NCBI GenBank assembly: GCA_947173955.1
Contig: CAMWHE010000011.1
Span: forward strand, 1-58,421
Origin: an uncultured Bacteroidales bacterium
GTDB taxonomy: Bacteria > Bacteroidota > Bacteroidia > Bacteroidales > Muribaculaceae
Length of the DNA: 58,421 bases
Reading direction: 5' to 3'
A model generated the notes under the pieces. The model saw only the letters and a list, made by a program, of their open reading frames with translations. It did no database searches and was not told the DNA's origin. Shown one piece after another: positions 34,795 to 45,400 of the stretch. The translations under genes and the position numbers were made by a program. The first letter of the stretch is position 1. Each line of letters starts with the position of its first letter.

Positions 34795-37704
34795 ATGATT
34801 CGCAAATTCTCTCTATTACTGACTATCGTCACCGCGCTCTCGGCAAGCGCAGCCGCATGGATGACCGAGCTCCCGGACTTCCGCCGCATACGCCAGATGT
34901 CAATCCCCGGCGCTCATGATGCCGCCACTTCTTCGGTAAGCGGTCTATACGGCAAATGTCAGGATCTGACCATCGCCCAACAGTGGGATAAAGGGGTTCG
35001 CGCTTTCGACCTCCGTCCCCGCGTACAAGGTGGCACGTTGATGATATACCATGGCACGATAGCTACCGGTGTCTCGCTCGAAGATGCCTTCAACGCTATC
35101 AAGGCCGGTCTGCAATCCCAGCCAGGCGAGACTGCGGTCATATTGCTTCACAAAGAGAACGATTCGTCCGACTGGAACGACAAGATGCTCGCTTTCATAA
35201 ATGGCTACAAGGATGTCATGGTGCCCTGGGCGACCGACCTCACTCTGGGCGACGCACGCGGCAAGATGATTGTCATAACCCGCGATGATTTCAGCCATCC
35301 CATGGTGGCCTTCGCCGACCGTTTCAATGACAATCAGGCTTATAAGGAAGCTTATATCTCCCTCGGAGACGACGGATGCACACTGTGGCTGCAGGACTAT
35401 TACGAAGCTGAATCGCTTCAGGCAAAAGCTGATGCCGTGACTGCGATGCTCGACTATTCATGCGGCAATCATTCCGATCGCACATGGGTGCTCAATCACA
35501 CTTCGGGCTTCGTAAAAGCAGTCATCGGCGGCTCCAACTCGGATATCAAGGAGAATGCGAACGCCACCAACAAGGCGGCCCTGGAGTATCTATCCGACGA
35601 CGCCAATCCCAAGGGCCGGACCGGTCTGCTGATGATGGATTATGCCGGTGCCGACTCCAACTACGGGCAGGAGCTGGTCAACGCAATCATAGCCCGCAAT
35701 TCCGAAACACCCGTAGCGACAACTGATGAAGCGGTCGCATTCTTCCGCAACCGCGACAACTGGATAGCCGGCTCACAGCCGACAGGTGCCTGCTGGCTCC
35801 GCGACAACAACATAATCGAATCTTATTCCGAGGATTCATTCAAGACCGGCACCGTCATCTCCTCCGTGCTTGACGGTATCGAGAATGGCTACTACCTGAT
35901 CTCGCTGACGGCACATGCCAACTGGACTCCCGGACGCGGCTCCATCACGACAGCACACTCGGAACCCGACGCCAAGGGGCACGCCCAGCTCACGCTCAAC
36001 ACGTCGGCCATCGACCTCCCGGTCATACACAGAACCAACTTCCCCGATATGCTCCACACCTACGTCGTACCCGTAGAAGTCACCGACGAGACTCTCAGTA
36101 TAGCTTTCAACAATGTACGCTCCGGCGCCAACTGGTTTCAGATTTACATCCACTCGATTGACAAAGTGGAAGATGGAGCCACGATAGCATTCGTACAGGA
36201 TTTTGAGGACAACTACATAGGTATAGAAACAACAACCGAGGCATCAAGCCATTGGCGCGTCGGTGGTGACACCGGTAATCAGCTCTCAGGCGCCTCTTCC
36301 TATGAAAACTGGAAAGGAGAGAGATTTACCGGGAACATTTTCTCGCGCCTCCGCGTGCCCGACGGCACATATCGCGTCTCGCTCGATGTCAATGTCGACG
36401 TAGATGACACCCCTGCATTCTTCTACGCCAACAATGACCGCGCTCCCCTCGCCGGCAAAAAAACCGAGCATCCCGTGCTGACTACCGAAGTCACCGACGG
36501 AATACTCGAATTCGGTATCGCAATCGAAAGTCCCGGATGCTGGTGGACACGCATCGACAATCTCAAAGTCGAACTTCTCTCCGATATTGACGACTCGCAT
36601 CTGTATGCTCACTCGGATGCCGCAGGCTACTTCCGCAATGCCGGCAGCTGGGTTCACTCCGCGAACTGCACTCAGCCCTCAGGCTACAAGGATGATGCCT
36701 TCGTCGAGAACTGGCAGTCACCCGAACGCCGTCCCGTAGGCAATATCGTCACCGCCACCCATAAGAATATACCTGACGGATCATATCTGGTCGGCATCTA
36801 CGCCTTCAGTTGCTTTACCGGCACATCAGCACCGGAAGCTGACGGCGCGACAGGCTATGCGTCACTTCGGGTCAACGACTCGGAGGTTGCACTCCCGACC
36901 TACAAGACCGGAGACGTTCCCCGGCCACACGACCTCTACTACGTCCCTACAGATGTGACTGACGGCACCCTCACGATAGCCATCGACGCCAACGGCTTCC
37001 CCAACTGGTTCATGGTCGACGTTCTCTCGATCGTACCCTTCAGCTCTGACCGCGACATCACGCTCAGCCTTAACAACACGCGCCCCTATGGTCATGACCG
37101 CGAGATTTTCTCTTCAGAGATGAGCGCCAATGTCAACAATCAGGTGCTCCCATCTCACGATGCCATCTCGCCCGGCGAGCCCTTCTTTGAAAACTGGTTT
37201 AGCCAGCCCTACACCGGGCGCCTATTCAGCCGTGTCTATCTTCCGGCAGCCGTCTATACCCTCGGACTTGACTGCTTCGCCGAGAATATTCCCGACAACC
37301 TCAGCGACTACTACTTCTTTGCTAACGAGCAGAGAGCCATCAAGACGCAAGCCAACTCTTTTGAGACGCTCTCAGCCACCGTCCGTCTGAAGCCCTCCGC
37401 CAACAAAGCGCCCGGTCGCGCTACGCCGCGTCAGCAGACCCTCCTTCCCCTCGAATACGGTATGGGAATTGATCAGCCTGCCACACAGTGGGTAGCCGTC
37501 AAGAATCCCACGATCACCCTTAAGGCCGACACAACTACGGGGGTCGAAGATGTCACAATCGACAGCGACGGCTCAGCCGCCGGCGCTGCTGACGACCGCG
37601 TATTCAATCTCTACGGCATCCAGGTTGGCACCGGGGCCGACGCGCTCCGCGCACTCCCCCCCGGCATATATATCCTCAACGGGAAAAAGCACCTTGTCCG
37701 CTGA
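34795..37704 (+). CDS. Exported PI-PLC-like phosphodiesterase, T9SS cargo
   Basis: 969 residues, starting at the ATG that begins a signal peptide (MIRKFSLLLTIVTALSASAA). Residues 25-330 are a PI-specific phospholipase C X-domain. The two catalytic histidines fit His41 (SIPGAHDA) and His86 (MIYHGTI). Three or four related beta-rich modules follow (about 330-900), each with a phrase like ENW and a NWF motif, probably ligand-binding. The C-terminal 60 residues (VFNLYGIQV to the end) are a type A T9SS sorting domain. It could cleave phosphatidylinositol or GPI-like substrates at the cell surface. The neighbour upstream makes inositol phosphate. Confidence 0.82.
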   Translation: MIRKFSLLLTIVTALSASAAAWMTELPDFRRIRQMSIPGAHDAATSSVSGLYGKCQDLTIAQQWDKGVRAFDLRPRVQGGTLMIYHGTIATGVSLEDAFNAIKAGLQSQPGETAVILLHKENDSSDWNDKMLAFINGYKDVMVPWATDLTLGDARGKMIVITRDDFSHPMVAFADRFNDNQAYKEAYISLGDDGCTLWLQDYYEAESLQAKADAVTAMLDYSCGNHSDRTWVLNHTSGFVKAVIGGSNSDIKENANATNKAALEYLSDDANPKGRTGLLMMDYAGADSNYGQELVNAIIARNSETPVATTDEAVAFFRNRDNWIAGSQPTGACWLRDNNIIESYSEDSFKTGTVISSVLDGIENGYYLISLTAHANWTPGRGSITTAHSEPDAKGHAQLTLNTSAIDLPVIHRTNFPDMLHTYVVPVEVTDETLSIAFNNVRSGANWFQIYIHSIDKVEDGATIAFVQDFEDNYIGIETTTEASSHWRVGGDTGNQLSGASSYENWKGERFTGNIFSRLRVPDGTYRVSLDVNVDVDDTPAFFYANNDRAPLAGKKTEHPVLTTEVTDGILEFGIAIESPGCWWTRIDNLKVELLSDIDDSHLYAHSDAAGYFRNAGSWVHSANCTQPSGYKDDAFVENWQSPERRPVGNIVTATHKNIPDGSYLVGIYAFSCFTGTSAPEADGATGYASLRVNDSEVALPTYKTGDVPRPHDLYYVPTDVTDGTLTIAIDANGFPNWFMVDVLSIVPFSSDRDITLSLNNTRPYGHDREIFSSEMSANVNNQVLPSHDAISPGEPFFENWFSQPYTGRLFSRVYLPAAVYTLGLDCFAENIPDNLSDYYFFANEQRAIKTQANSFETLSATVRLKPSANKAPGRATPRQQTLLPLEYGMGIDQPATQWVAVKNPTITLKADTTTGVEDVTIDSDGSAAGAADDRVFNLYGIQVGTGADALRALPPGIYILNGKKHLVR

Positions 37705-37983
37705 CATTCCATTGAGATAGCTCACGCCCATACGGAAAGCGATAGGCCGGTGGCCATACATACTTCTTATTAATTATCTGTCCCCAGGCAATCCACGCCC
37801 GGGTACTTTTACATCCCGGCGTGTCCCTGTGGAGTCATCTACAGCCGCATGCTCATATTGATACGCTTCAGCCTCTATGCAGGTCAGTATGTCGCTACCA
37901 GGGGATTAAACAAATTATTACAAAAAATCCGTTGGCAAATTAAAAAAAATTAAAAATACACTTTCCATTATCAAATAAATCGC
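37705..37983. other. Gene-free stretch before the utilisation locus
   Basis: No convincing gene, terminator or repeat is seen. It becomes AT-rich from about 37910, ending at the promoter at 37984. Confidence 0.6.
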
Positions 37984-37991
37984 TATATTTG
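37962..37991 (+). promoter_or_regulatory. Promoter of the utilisation locus
   Basis: TTTC at 37962-37965 and TATATTTG at 37984-37991 with an 18-base spacer. The leader to ATG 38097 is about 100 bases. Confidence 0.6.
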
Positions 37992-37999
37992 CGTAATAA

Positions 38000-38040
38000 A
38001 TGCGCTCATACACCCCGTTTTGAGCGAGCTGTGAGCGCAT
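38000..38040 (+). promoter_or_regulatory. Inverted repeat at the mRNA 5' end
   Basis: ATGCGCTCA at 38000-38008 is the reverse complement of 38032-38040. It begins about where transcription should start, so it is either a 5' stem-loop or an operator. Confidence 0.45.
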
Positions 38041-38096
38041 ATAAACTTAGAGTGTAGACATAAAATAATATATATCATACAATTACCGAAATCACT

Positions 38097-39194
38097 ATGA
38101 CCGACCGTAGACAATTTCTCAAGAGCATGGCCATGATGGGCGCAGCAGCCGCAGCCGCCACCCCCATCGCCAAGGCAGCTCAGGGTGTACTCTCCACCAC
38201 TCCCTCCAAAATCATCATGCCCCCATCGGCCGGCGACCTTCTCATAAAGAATGCCGGACTGCCGATCACGGGCACATTCCTCGATGAAATCTCCCACGAC
38301 ATCCCTCACCAGAACTGGGGCGAGAAAGAATGGGAGCAGGACTTCCTCAACATGAAAGCCATCGGCATCGACACCGTAATCATGATCCGCTCGGGCTACC
38401 GCAAGTTTATCACTTACCCGTCGCCCTACCTGATGAAAAAGCATAACTGCTACAAGCCGTCGAAGGACCTGCTCGATATGTTCCTCCGTCTGGCCGACAA
38501 GCACAACATGAAGTTCTACTTCGGCCTCTACGACTCGGGTCGCTACTGGGACACTCACGATATGTCGTGGGAAGTGGAGGACAACCACTATGTCATCGAC
38601 GAAGTGTGGGAGAACTACGGACAGCACCATCCGAGCTTCCAGGGCTGGTATATCAGCGGCGAGATCAGCCGCGCCACCAAGGGCGCTATCGACGCTTTCC
38701 ACAAGATGGGCAAGCAGTGCAAGGATGTATCCGACGGCCTGCCGACCTTCATCTCTCCCTGGATCGACGGCAAGAAGGCAGCCATGGCAGCCGCCGACAA
38801 GCTGACCAAGGAGGAAGGCGTTTCAGTAGCCGAACATGAGAAGGAGTGGAACGAGATCTTCGACGGCATCCACGACGTGGTAGACGCCTGCGCTTTCCAG
38901 GACGGCCATATCGACTACGACGAGCTCGACGCTTTCTTCGAAGTCAACAAAAAGCTTGCCGACAAGTACGGAATGCAGTGCTGGACCAACGCCGAGTCGT
39001 TTGATCGCGACATGCCTATCCGTTTCTTCCCGATCAAGTTTGACAAGCTCCGCATGAAGCTCGAAGCCGCCAAGCGCGCCGGCTATGACAAGGCTATCAC
39101 ATTCGAGTTCAGCCACTTCATGAGCCCGCAATCGGCTTACCTGCAGGCCGGCCACCTCTATGACCGCTACAAAGAATACTTTGAGCTCACTTGA
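38097..39194 (+). CDS. DUF4434 protein with Tat-like signal
   Basis: A 365-residue protein. The N-terminus has a twin-arginine motif (DRRQFLKS, Arg4-Arg5) and an alanine-rich hydrophobic stretch to residue 28. The rest is a TIM-barrel-like DUF4434 domain (GTFLDEISHDIPHQNWGEKEW, then SGYRKF and FQGWYISGEI), related to glycoside-hydrolase-like folds. Acidic residues in GWYISGEISR and WTNAESFDRD may be catalytic. No activity is known to me. It is the first gene of the locus after the promoter. Confidence 0.78.
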   Translation: MTDRRQFLKSMAMMGAAAAAATPIAKAAQGVLSTTPSKIIMPPSAGDLLIKNAGLPITGTFLDEISHDIPHQNWGEKEWEQDFLNMKAIGIDTVIMIRSGYRKFITYPSPYLMKKHNCYKPSKDLLDMFLRLADKHNMKFYFGLYDSGRYWDTHDMSWEVEDNHYVIDEVWENYGQHHPSFQGWYISGEISRATKGAIDAFHKMGKQCKDVSDGLPTFISPWIDGKKAAMAAADKLTKEEGVSVAEHEKEWNEIFDGIHDVVDACAFQDGHIDYDELDAFFEVNKKLADKYGMQCWTNAESFDRDMPIRFFPIKFDKLRMKLEAAKRAGYDKAITFEFSHFMSPQSAYLQAGHLYDRYKEYFELT

Positions 39195-39261
39195 GGAAGC
39201 CCGACCCACACATATTTATATATAGAGAAATCCGCTTACTGCCTTAATTACCGTTCCGACC

Positions 39262-39393
39262 ATGAAACTATCAGGATATGACATGAAAGGTCAGACTACA
39301 GCCGCAGGCATGGCTGCCAACAGCCTCGCAAGCCACGGCTATATCCTCGCAGCATGGCCGACAGGAAGCTGCAATTACGACAATTATAGCTGA
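39262..39393 (+). CDS. Small ORF, uncertain
   Basis: A 43-residue frame (MKLSGYDMKGQ at the start, CNYDNYS at the end). It lies between the DUF4434 gene and a strong hairpin, with no recognisable family and no ribosome-binding site. It may be chance. The rest of the 307-base gap (39195-39501) holds only the hairpin. Confidence 0.2.
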   Translation: MKLSGYDMKGQTTAAGMAANSLASHGYILAAWPTGSCNYDNYS

Positions 39394-39400
39394 ACATCAC

Positions 39401-39444
39401 GATTGCCCGAAGGGGGAGCCGCAAAGCTCCGCTTTCGGGCAATC
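39401..39444 (+). terminator. Hairpin between DUF4434 gene and permease
   Basis: An 11-bp stem GATTGCCCGAA (39401-39411) with TTCGGGCAATC (39434-39444) and an inner GGAGC/GCTCC stem. There is no clear T tract, so it may be a partial terminator or an mRNA-stabilising structure. Confidence 0.5.
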
Positions 39445-39501
39445 TACTATATAACAGCACTTTTTATACAGAAAAATTAACCAAATTTATCACAAAATAT
39501 A

Positions 39502-40938
39502 ATGAAAGAAGACAAAGACTACCGTTTCGGCTACATCCTGCTGCTCTCTATCATAGCAGCGATGGGCGGCTTCCTCTTCGGCTATGATGAGGCGGTTATT
39601 TCCGGTACGGTCGAGGAAGTGCAGGCTCAGTTCGAGCTCACTTCACTCATGAAAGGATGGTTTGTCAGCAGCGCCCTGCTCGGAGCCACTTTCGGCGCCC
39701 TGTTAGGCGGCGGCCTGAGCGACTACTTCGGCCGCAAGCGCACGATGATAACCTCGGCACTGCTCTTCTCCATCTCGATGGTGGGATGCGCATTTGCCGG
39801 CAATTTCACTCTGCTGGTGCTCTTCCGCATCGTAGGCGGCATGGGTATCGGCGTAGCGTCGATCGTCTGCCCGATGTACATTTCCGAGATAGCGGTAGCT
39901 CGCTCGCGCGGTATGCTTGTAGCTCTGTATCAGCTCGCTGTCACAATCGGTGTACTCGGAGCCTATGTATCAAACTTCTATCTGCTGAAATACGCCCAAA
40001 GCGCTTCCGTCGCCGAGGGATGGACCGGATTCATATTCGTCGACGAATGGTGGCGCGGAATGCTCGGCGTCGGTGTCGTGCCCTCGCTCATCTTCCTCAT
40101 CTGCGTGCTCTTCCTTCCCGAATCGCCCCGCTGGCTTGTGCTCAAAGGACGTATCGACTGTGCGGAGGGCATTCTGGGACGCATCTACTCCAACATTTCC
40201 GAAATCAAGCGCCAGGTCAAGGAGACTCTTGACGTGGCCTCCAACTCCACCAGCGTGGGCTATGTGGCCCTGCTGAAGCCCGGCATACGTCGCGCCGTCC
40301 TGATAGGCGTATGCATCGCGATGCTCGGTCAGTTCATGGGGGTCAACGCCGTGCTCTACTACGGCCCGACCATCTTCAAGGATGCCGGCATAGCCCAGGA
40401 CAACGCCTTCCTCTATCAGGTGCTCATCGGCGCGGCCAACACCGTCACGACCATTTTAGCCATGTTCATCATCGACCGCGTAGGGCGCAAGGCTCTCATA
40501 TACTACGGCGTAAGCGGTATGATTGTAGCGCTCTTAGCTATCGCGGCCTACTTCCAGTGGGGTGCCAAGCTCGACATCAGCAGCACATGGCTCCTGATCT
40601 TCTTCATCATCTACATCGTATGTTGCGCCGGGTCTATCTGCGCCATCATCTTCGTGATACTCAGCGAGATGTATCCGCTGGCAGTGCGTGGCGTCGCCAT
40701 GTCGGTAGCGGGTATCGCCCTTTGGATCGCGACATTCCTCGTAGGCCAGCTGACCCCCTGGATGCTCTCGACACTGACTCCGCAGGGCACATTCCTCATC
40801 TTCGCCTTCTGCTGTCTCCCCTATGTATGGATCATGTGGAAGCAGGTTCCCGACACAACTGGCAAGTCGCTTGAGGAGATCGAGGCATTCTGGCTCAAAG
40901 ACGACCTGAAGCGTACGGCCAACGACCTCAAGAAATAA
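39502..40938 (+). CDS. Sugar-porter MFS transporter
   Basis: A 478-residue, 12-helix permease of the sugar-porter family (XylE/GLUT-like). Signatures are GYDEAVISGT near helix 1, GLSDYFGRKRTM after helix 2, PESPRWLVLKGR in the central loop and PDTTGKSLEEIE at the end. It most likely imports a monosaccharide released in the periplasm, by proton symport. It is followed 49 bases later by the epimerase. Confidence 0.92.
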   Translation: MKEDKDYRFGYILLLSIIAAMGGFLFGYDEAVISGTVEEVQAQFELTSLMKGWFVSSALLGATFGALLGGGLSDYFGRKRTMITSALLFSISMVGCAFAGNFTLLVLFRIVGGMGIGVASIVCPMYISEIAVARSRGMLVALYQLAVTIGVLGAYVSNFYLLKYAQSASVAEGWTGFIFVDEWWRGMLGVGVVPSLIFLICVLFLPESPRWLVLKGRIDCAEGILGRIYSNISEIKRQVKETLDVASNSTSVGYVALLKPGIRRAVLIGVCIAMLGQFMGVNAVLYYGPTIFKDAGIAQDNAFLYQVLIGAANTVTTILAMFIIDRVGRKALIYYGVSGMIVALLAIAAYFQWGAKLDISSTWLLIFFIIYIVCCAGSICAIIFVILSEMYPLAVRGVAMSVAGIALWIATFLVGQLTPWMLSTLTPQGTFLIFAFCCLPYVWIMWKQVPDTTGKSLEEIEAFWLKDDLKRTANDLKK

Positions 40939-40987
40939 GGAAAACGTAGAATTATATCATATAAACATTTAAATTATCACATCAAAA

Positions 40988-42172
40988 ATGGCTGATTTTA
41001 AAGCGCTTGCACAGCAGTATAAGGCCGAGCTCCTCGATAATGTGCTCCCCTTCTGGCTGGAAAACTCGCAAGACAAAGAATTTGGAGGCTACTTCTCATG
41101 CCTCAACCGCGACGGCAGTGTCTATGACACTGACAAATTCATCTGGCTTCAGGGCCGTGAGGTCTGGATGTTCGCCATGCTCTACAACAAGGTTGAAAAA
41201 CGTCCCGAATGGCTTGAAGCAGCCGTACAGGGCGGAGAGTTCCTCAAAAAGTACGGTCATGACGGCAACTACAACTGGTACTTCTCGCTGACCCGCGACG
41301 GCCAGCCGATCGTCGACCCCTACAACATCTTCAGCTACACCTTTGCCACGATGGCTTTCGGACAGCTTGCCCTCGCCACCGGCAACAAGGAGTATGCCGA
41401 CATCGCCAAGAAGACTTTCGACATCATCCTCTCCAAAGTCGACAATCCCAAAGGCAAATGGAACAAGCTTCACGCCGGCACCCGCCCGCTGAAGAATTTC
41501 GCCCTGCCGATGATTCTCTGCAATCTGGCTCTCGAGATCCAGGACCTTCTTGACGAGGAATTCCTTCAGAAGACTATCGACACCTGCATCACGGAAGTGG
41601 AACAGTTCGTGCGCCCCGAGCTGGGAGGCCTCGTAGTCGAAAACATCGGTACAGACGGTTCACTTGTAGACTGCTACGAAGGACGCCACATGAATCCCGG
41701 CCACTCGATCGAGGCAATGTGGTTCATGATGGATCTTGGCAAGCGTCTCGGCCGACCCGAGTTGATCGAAGCCGCCAAGAACACCGCCCTCAAGATGGCC
41801 GAATACGGCTGGGACAAAGAGTACGGCGGCATCTTCTACTTCATGGACCTCAAGGGCTATCCTCCACAGGAGCTTGAGTGGGACCAGAAGCTCTGGTGGG
41901 TACACATCGAGACCCTCATTACCATGATCAAGGGTTATCAGATGACAGGCGACCCGAAATGTCTCGAATGGTTTGAGAAAGTCCACAACTACGCATGGGA
42001 ACACTTCAAGGACAAGGAGTATCCCGAATGGTTCGGCTACCTCAACCGCCGCGGCGAAGTCCTCCTGCCCCTCAAGGGTGGCAAATGGAAAGGGTGCTTC
42101 CACGTTCCGCGCGGCATGTACCAGTGCTGGCAGATACTCGAAGAGATCGCTTCCCGCCCCGAAAACGCCTGA
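40988..42172 (+). CDS. N-acylglucosamine 2-epimerase family enzyme
   Basis: A 394-residue (alpha/alpha)6-barrel protein of the AGE family (RenBP-like). Motifs GRHMNPGHSIEAMWF and WWVHIETL carry the histidines expected at the active site. The family includes N-acetylglucosamine/N-acetylmannosamine epimerases and cellobiose or mannose epimerases. In Bacteroides sialic acid operons a RenBP-like epimerase (NanE) pairs with an MFS permease (NanT), but no NanL aldolase or sialidase is present here. Cytoplasmic. Confidence 0.9.
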   Translation: MADFKALAQQYKAELLDNVLPFWLENSQDKEFGGYFSCLNRDGSVYDTDKFIWLQGREVWMFAMLYNKVEKRPEWLEAAVQGGEFLKKYGHDGNYNWYFSLTRDGQPIVDPYNIFSYTFATMAFGQLALATGNKEYADIAKKTFDIILSKVDNPKGKWNKLHAGTRPLKNFALPMILCNLALEIQDLLDEEFLQKTIDTCITEVEQFVRPELGGLVVENIGTDGSLVDCYEGRHMNPGHSIEAMWFMMDLGKRLGRPELIEAAKNTALKMAEYGWDKEYGGIFYFMDLKGYPPQELEWDQKLWWVHIETLITMIKGYQMTGDPKCLEWFEKVHNYAWEHFKDKEYPEWFGYLNRRGEVLLPLKGGKWKGCFHVPRGMYQCWQILEEIASRPENA

Positions 42173-42413
42173 AAACAATCTCACAATATCATAATTGCTT
42201 ACAACAGGGACGCGACACAGTGACTTCCGACTCCCTCTCCATCAGGACAGCATTGACACTGAGCGCTCATCTCCCTCCCGTCAGAATGACAATGGCTTTT
42301 ACCATCACTGATACCATATCTCCCCTGCTCCCGCAGTTGTCGGCAACCGTACAAGGCAAAAACAAACAACTATTTATAAACCAAACAATTATCAAACGCT
42401 AATCCTTAAACTT

Positions 42414-45400
42414 ATGGTAAAGCAAATGAAATCATCTGCCTCAGGCATGATTTGTAAGCTATCGCTGTGGGTCGTGATGATCTGCGTGGGGTCAATAGCC
42501 TCATGGGCCCAGGTCACCGGTACCGTAGTCGATACTAACGATGATCCATTACCCGGCGTCACCGTGCTCATCAAGGGCTCAGGTGCAGGCGTGTCAACCA
42601 ACATCGATGGCGAATACTCCATCGACGCCGGACCTGACGCCACCCTCATCTTCCGCTATGTGGGTATGCAGGAACAGACAGTCAAGGTTGCCGGCCGTAA
42701 AGTCGTCAACGTAGTAATGCAGAGCTCTGACGCTACTCTCGATGAAGTCGTTGTAGTAGGTTATGGTCAGCAGAAACGCGGTACAATCACCGGCGCCGTA
42801 TCTTCAGTAAGCGGCTCCGAACTTCTTAACGCTCCCACGATGTCTGTCTCCAACCTCGTCGGCGCCCGTGTGGCCGGTATCTCGTCCAAACAGACATCAG
42901 GTCAGCCCGGTTCCGACAACGCGACTCTATACCTTCGCGGTCAGTCAGGCATCATATATGTCATCGACGGTGTAAAGCGCACATCTGAGGACTTCAACCA
43001 GCTTGATCCCAACGATATCGAACAGGTATCAATCCTTAAGGACGCTGCCTCTGTAGCCATCTATGGTCTCGATGCCAACGGTGTAATCATCGTTACTACA
43101 AAGCGTGGTGCAACCAACGAGAAGACTACCATCAAATACACCGGATCTGTCGGTCTGTCCCAGAATGCCGAAGAGCAGCAGTGGCTCGACGGTCCCGGCT
43201 ATGCCTACTGGTTCAACAAAGGCCTGGAGATGGACGGCCTGCAGCCTATCTTCACTGAAGAGCATGTCCGCAAGATGCGTCTCGGCATCGATGGCTGGGG
43301 CAATACCAACTGGTACAAGAAAGTATTCGGCACAGGTATCCGCACCTCGCACAATGTATCTGTAGAAGGCGGTAGCGAAAAAGTCAAATTCTTCGCATCA
43401 ATCAGCTACCTGAAGGAAGACGGTAACGTCGACAACTTCTCATTCAACCGCTGGAACGTCCGCTCCAACCTCGACGCAAACATCGGCTACGGTCTCAAAT
43501 TCTCTCTCGGCGTATCAGGTCGTCTGCAACATCAGGACAACCCATACTATTCGGCCAACCCTGACGCTTACGGCAACATCGGTTCGCAGATGGTACGTGC
43601 ACTTCCCTACCTCCCCGAAACTGTAGAATATCGTGGCAAATCATACTATGTCGGCAATATCTCCAACGGTATGAACGGATCTGTGCTTGCATCAATCTAT
43701 GACAACGGCTATACCCGCTACGACTACAACAACTTCCAGACTACAATGTCGCTGCAGTGGGATACCCCCTTCCTCAAAGGTCTGAGCGCAAAGTTCACAG
43801 CCGCCTATGATGCTAACTTCAACTTCTCGAAGCAGCTCAACGATCCCGCCGACATCATGCTCTACAAGAATGGCGCCGCCTCATTCGTAGCACCCGATGT
43901 ACTTGAATACATGCCTTATGTCAACTTCAACAACGGCTATATCGCCCTGACTGAAGGCGCTTCAAAGAACAGCACTCTTACCACTATTACAACTCTCTCC
44001 TATAACAATAATTTCGGTGACCACCACGTCGACGCCCTCCTCCTCGCTGAAACCCGCGACTATAAGACCAATAATATCGGGGCTTACGGTTACGGTCTCG
44101 ACTTCATCGAGCTCGACGAACTTGACAAGGTGTCAAACCTCACCTTTAAGGGCGAACAGAAGAATCCCGCAGTCAGCGGTTCAAGCAGCGCTTCACGTGT
44201 TGCCGGCTTCGCTGCCCGTATCAACTATAACTATGCCGACCGCTACTTCGTCGAGGCTTCCGTACGTCGCGACGGCAGCTACCTCTTCGGCGGTATGAAC
44301 AAGCGCTGGGTCAACCTCCCCGGCATTTCTCTCGGCTGGCGTATCGATCGCGAGAACTTCTTTACAGCTGACTTCGTTCAGATGTTGAAAATACGTGCCG
44401 GGTTCGGCCAGACCGCTACCTCAGGCATCAGCCCCTTCCAGTGGCGTAACACAATGGCCCTGGCCAAGAATGGTGTCGTAATCGGCGGTGCTTCCAATCC
44501 TTATATCTCAGCATCCGTGCTCGGCAACCCCTACCTGACCTGGTCAAAATGCGACAACTATAACGTAGGCTTCGACGCTACCCTCTGGAACGGTCTCCTC
44601 GGCGCCGAGTTCGACGTATTCTACAAATATGCTTATGACCAGCTCACAGGCGCTACCGGTTCGTATCCTCCCTCAATGGGTGGTTACTACTTCTCCGCAG
44701 CCAACCTAAACAAAACCGACTATCGTGGCTTCGATCTGACCCTTACCCACAACAACAAGGTAGGCAACTTCAGCTACGGTGTCAAACTCATCTGGTCATA
44801 CGCCTACGGCCGCTACCTCTATGTAGCATCTGACTCCGACAACGCACCTGACTATCAGCGACTCACCGGAAAACAAGTAGGAGCTAAACTCGGTTTCATC
44901 GCCAACGGCCTCTTCCAGACTCAGGAAGAAATCGACAACGCGCCCTATCCCGAAATTTCCACCACCCGCTCGGTGCTCCTCGGTAACATCAAGTATATCG
45001 ACCGCGACGGCGACGGCAAAATCACTTATGACGGCGATATGGGCTATGTCGGCAAATCCAATATGCCTACCCACTCAGGCTCTCTTAACCTATTCGGCGA
45101 ATGGAAAGGATTCGACTTCGATATCCTCTTCTCTTGGGGTCTCGGCCACGAAGTTGCCATGACCGGTGTCTACACCGCCGTCGGTTCAGAAGGCTATATG
45201 GACCACACCTCTTACACTCTCCCCTTCAAATGGTATGGAAACTCACCCACATACGTCGTAGAGAACTCCTGGACTCCCGATCACACCGACTCCAAGCTCC
45301 CGCGTCTCTGCGCTACCCCCCAGAACAACAACGATGCCTACGCATCTACATTCTGGTATAAGAACGGCGACTATCTCCGCATGAAGTCAGCTCAGATCGG

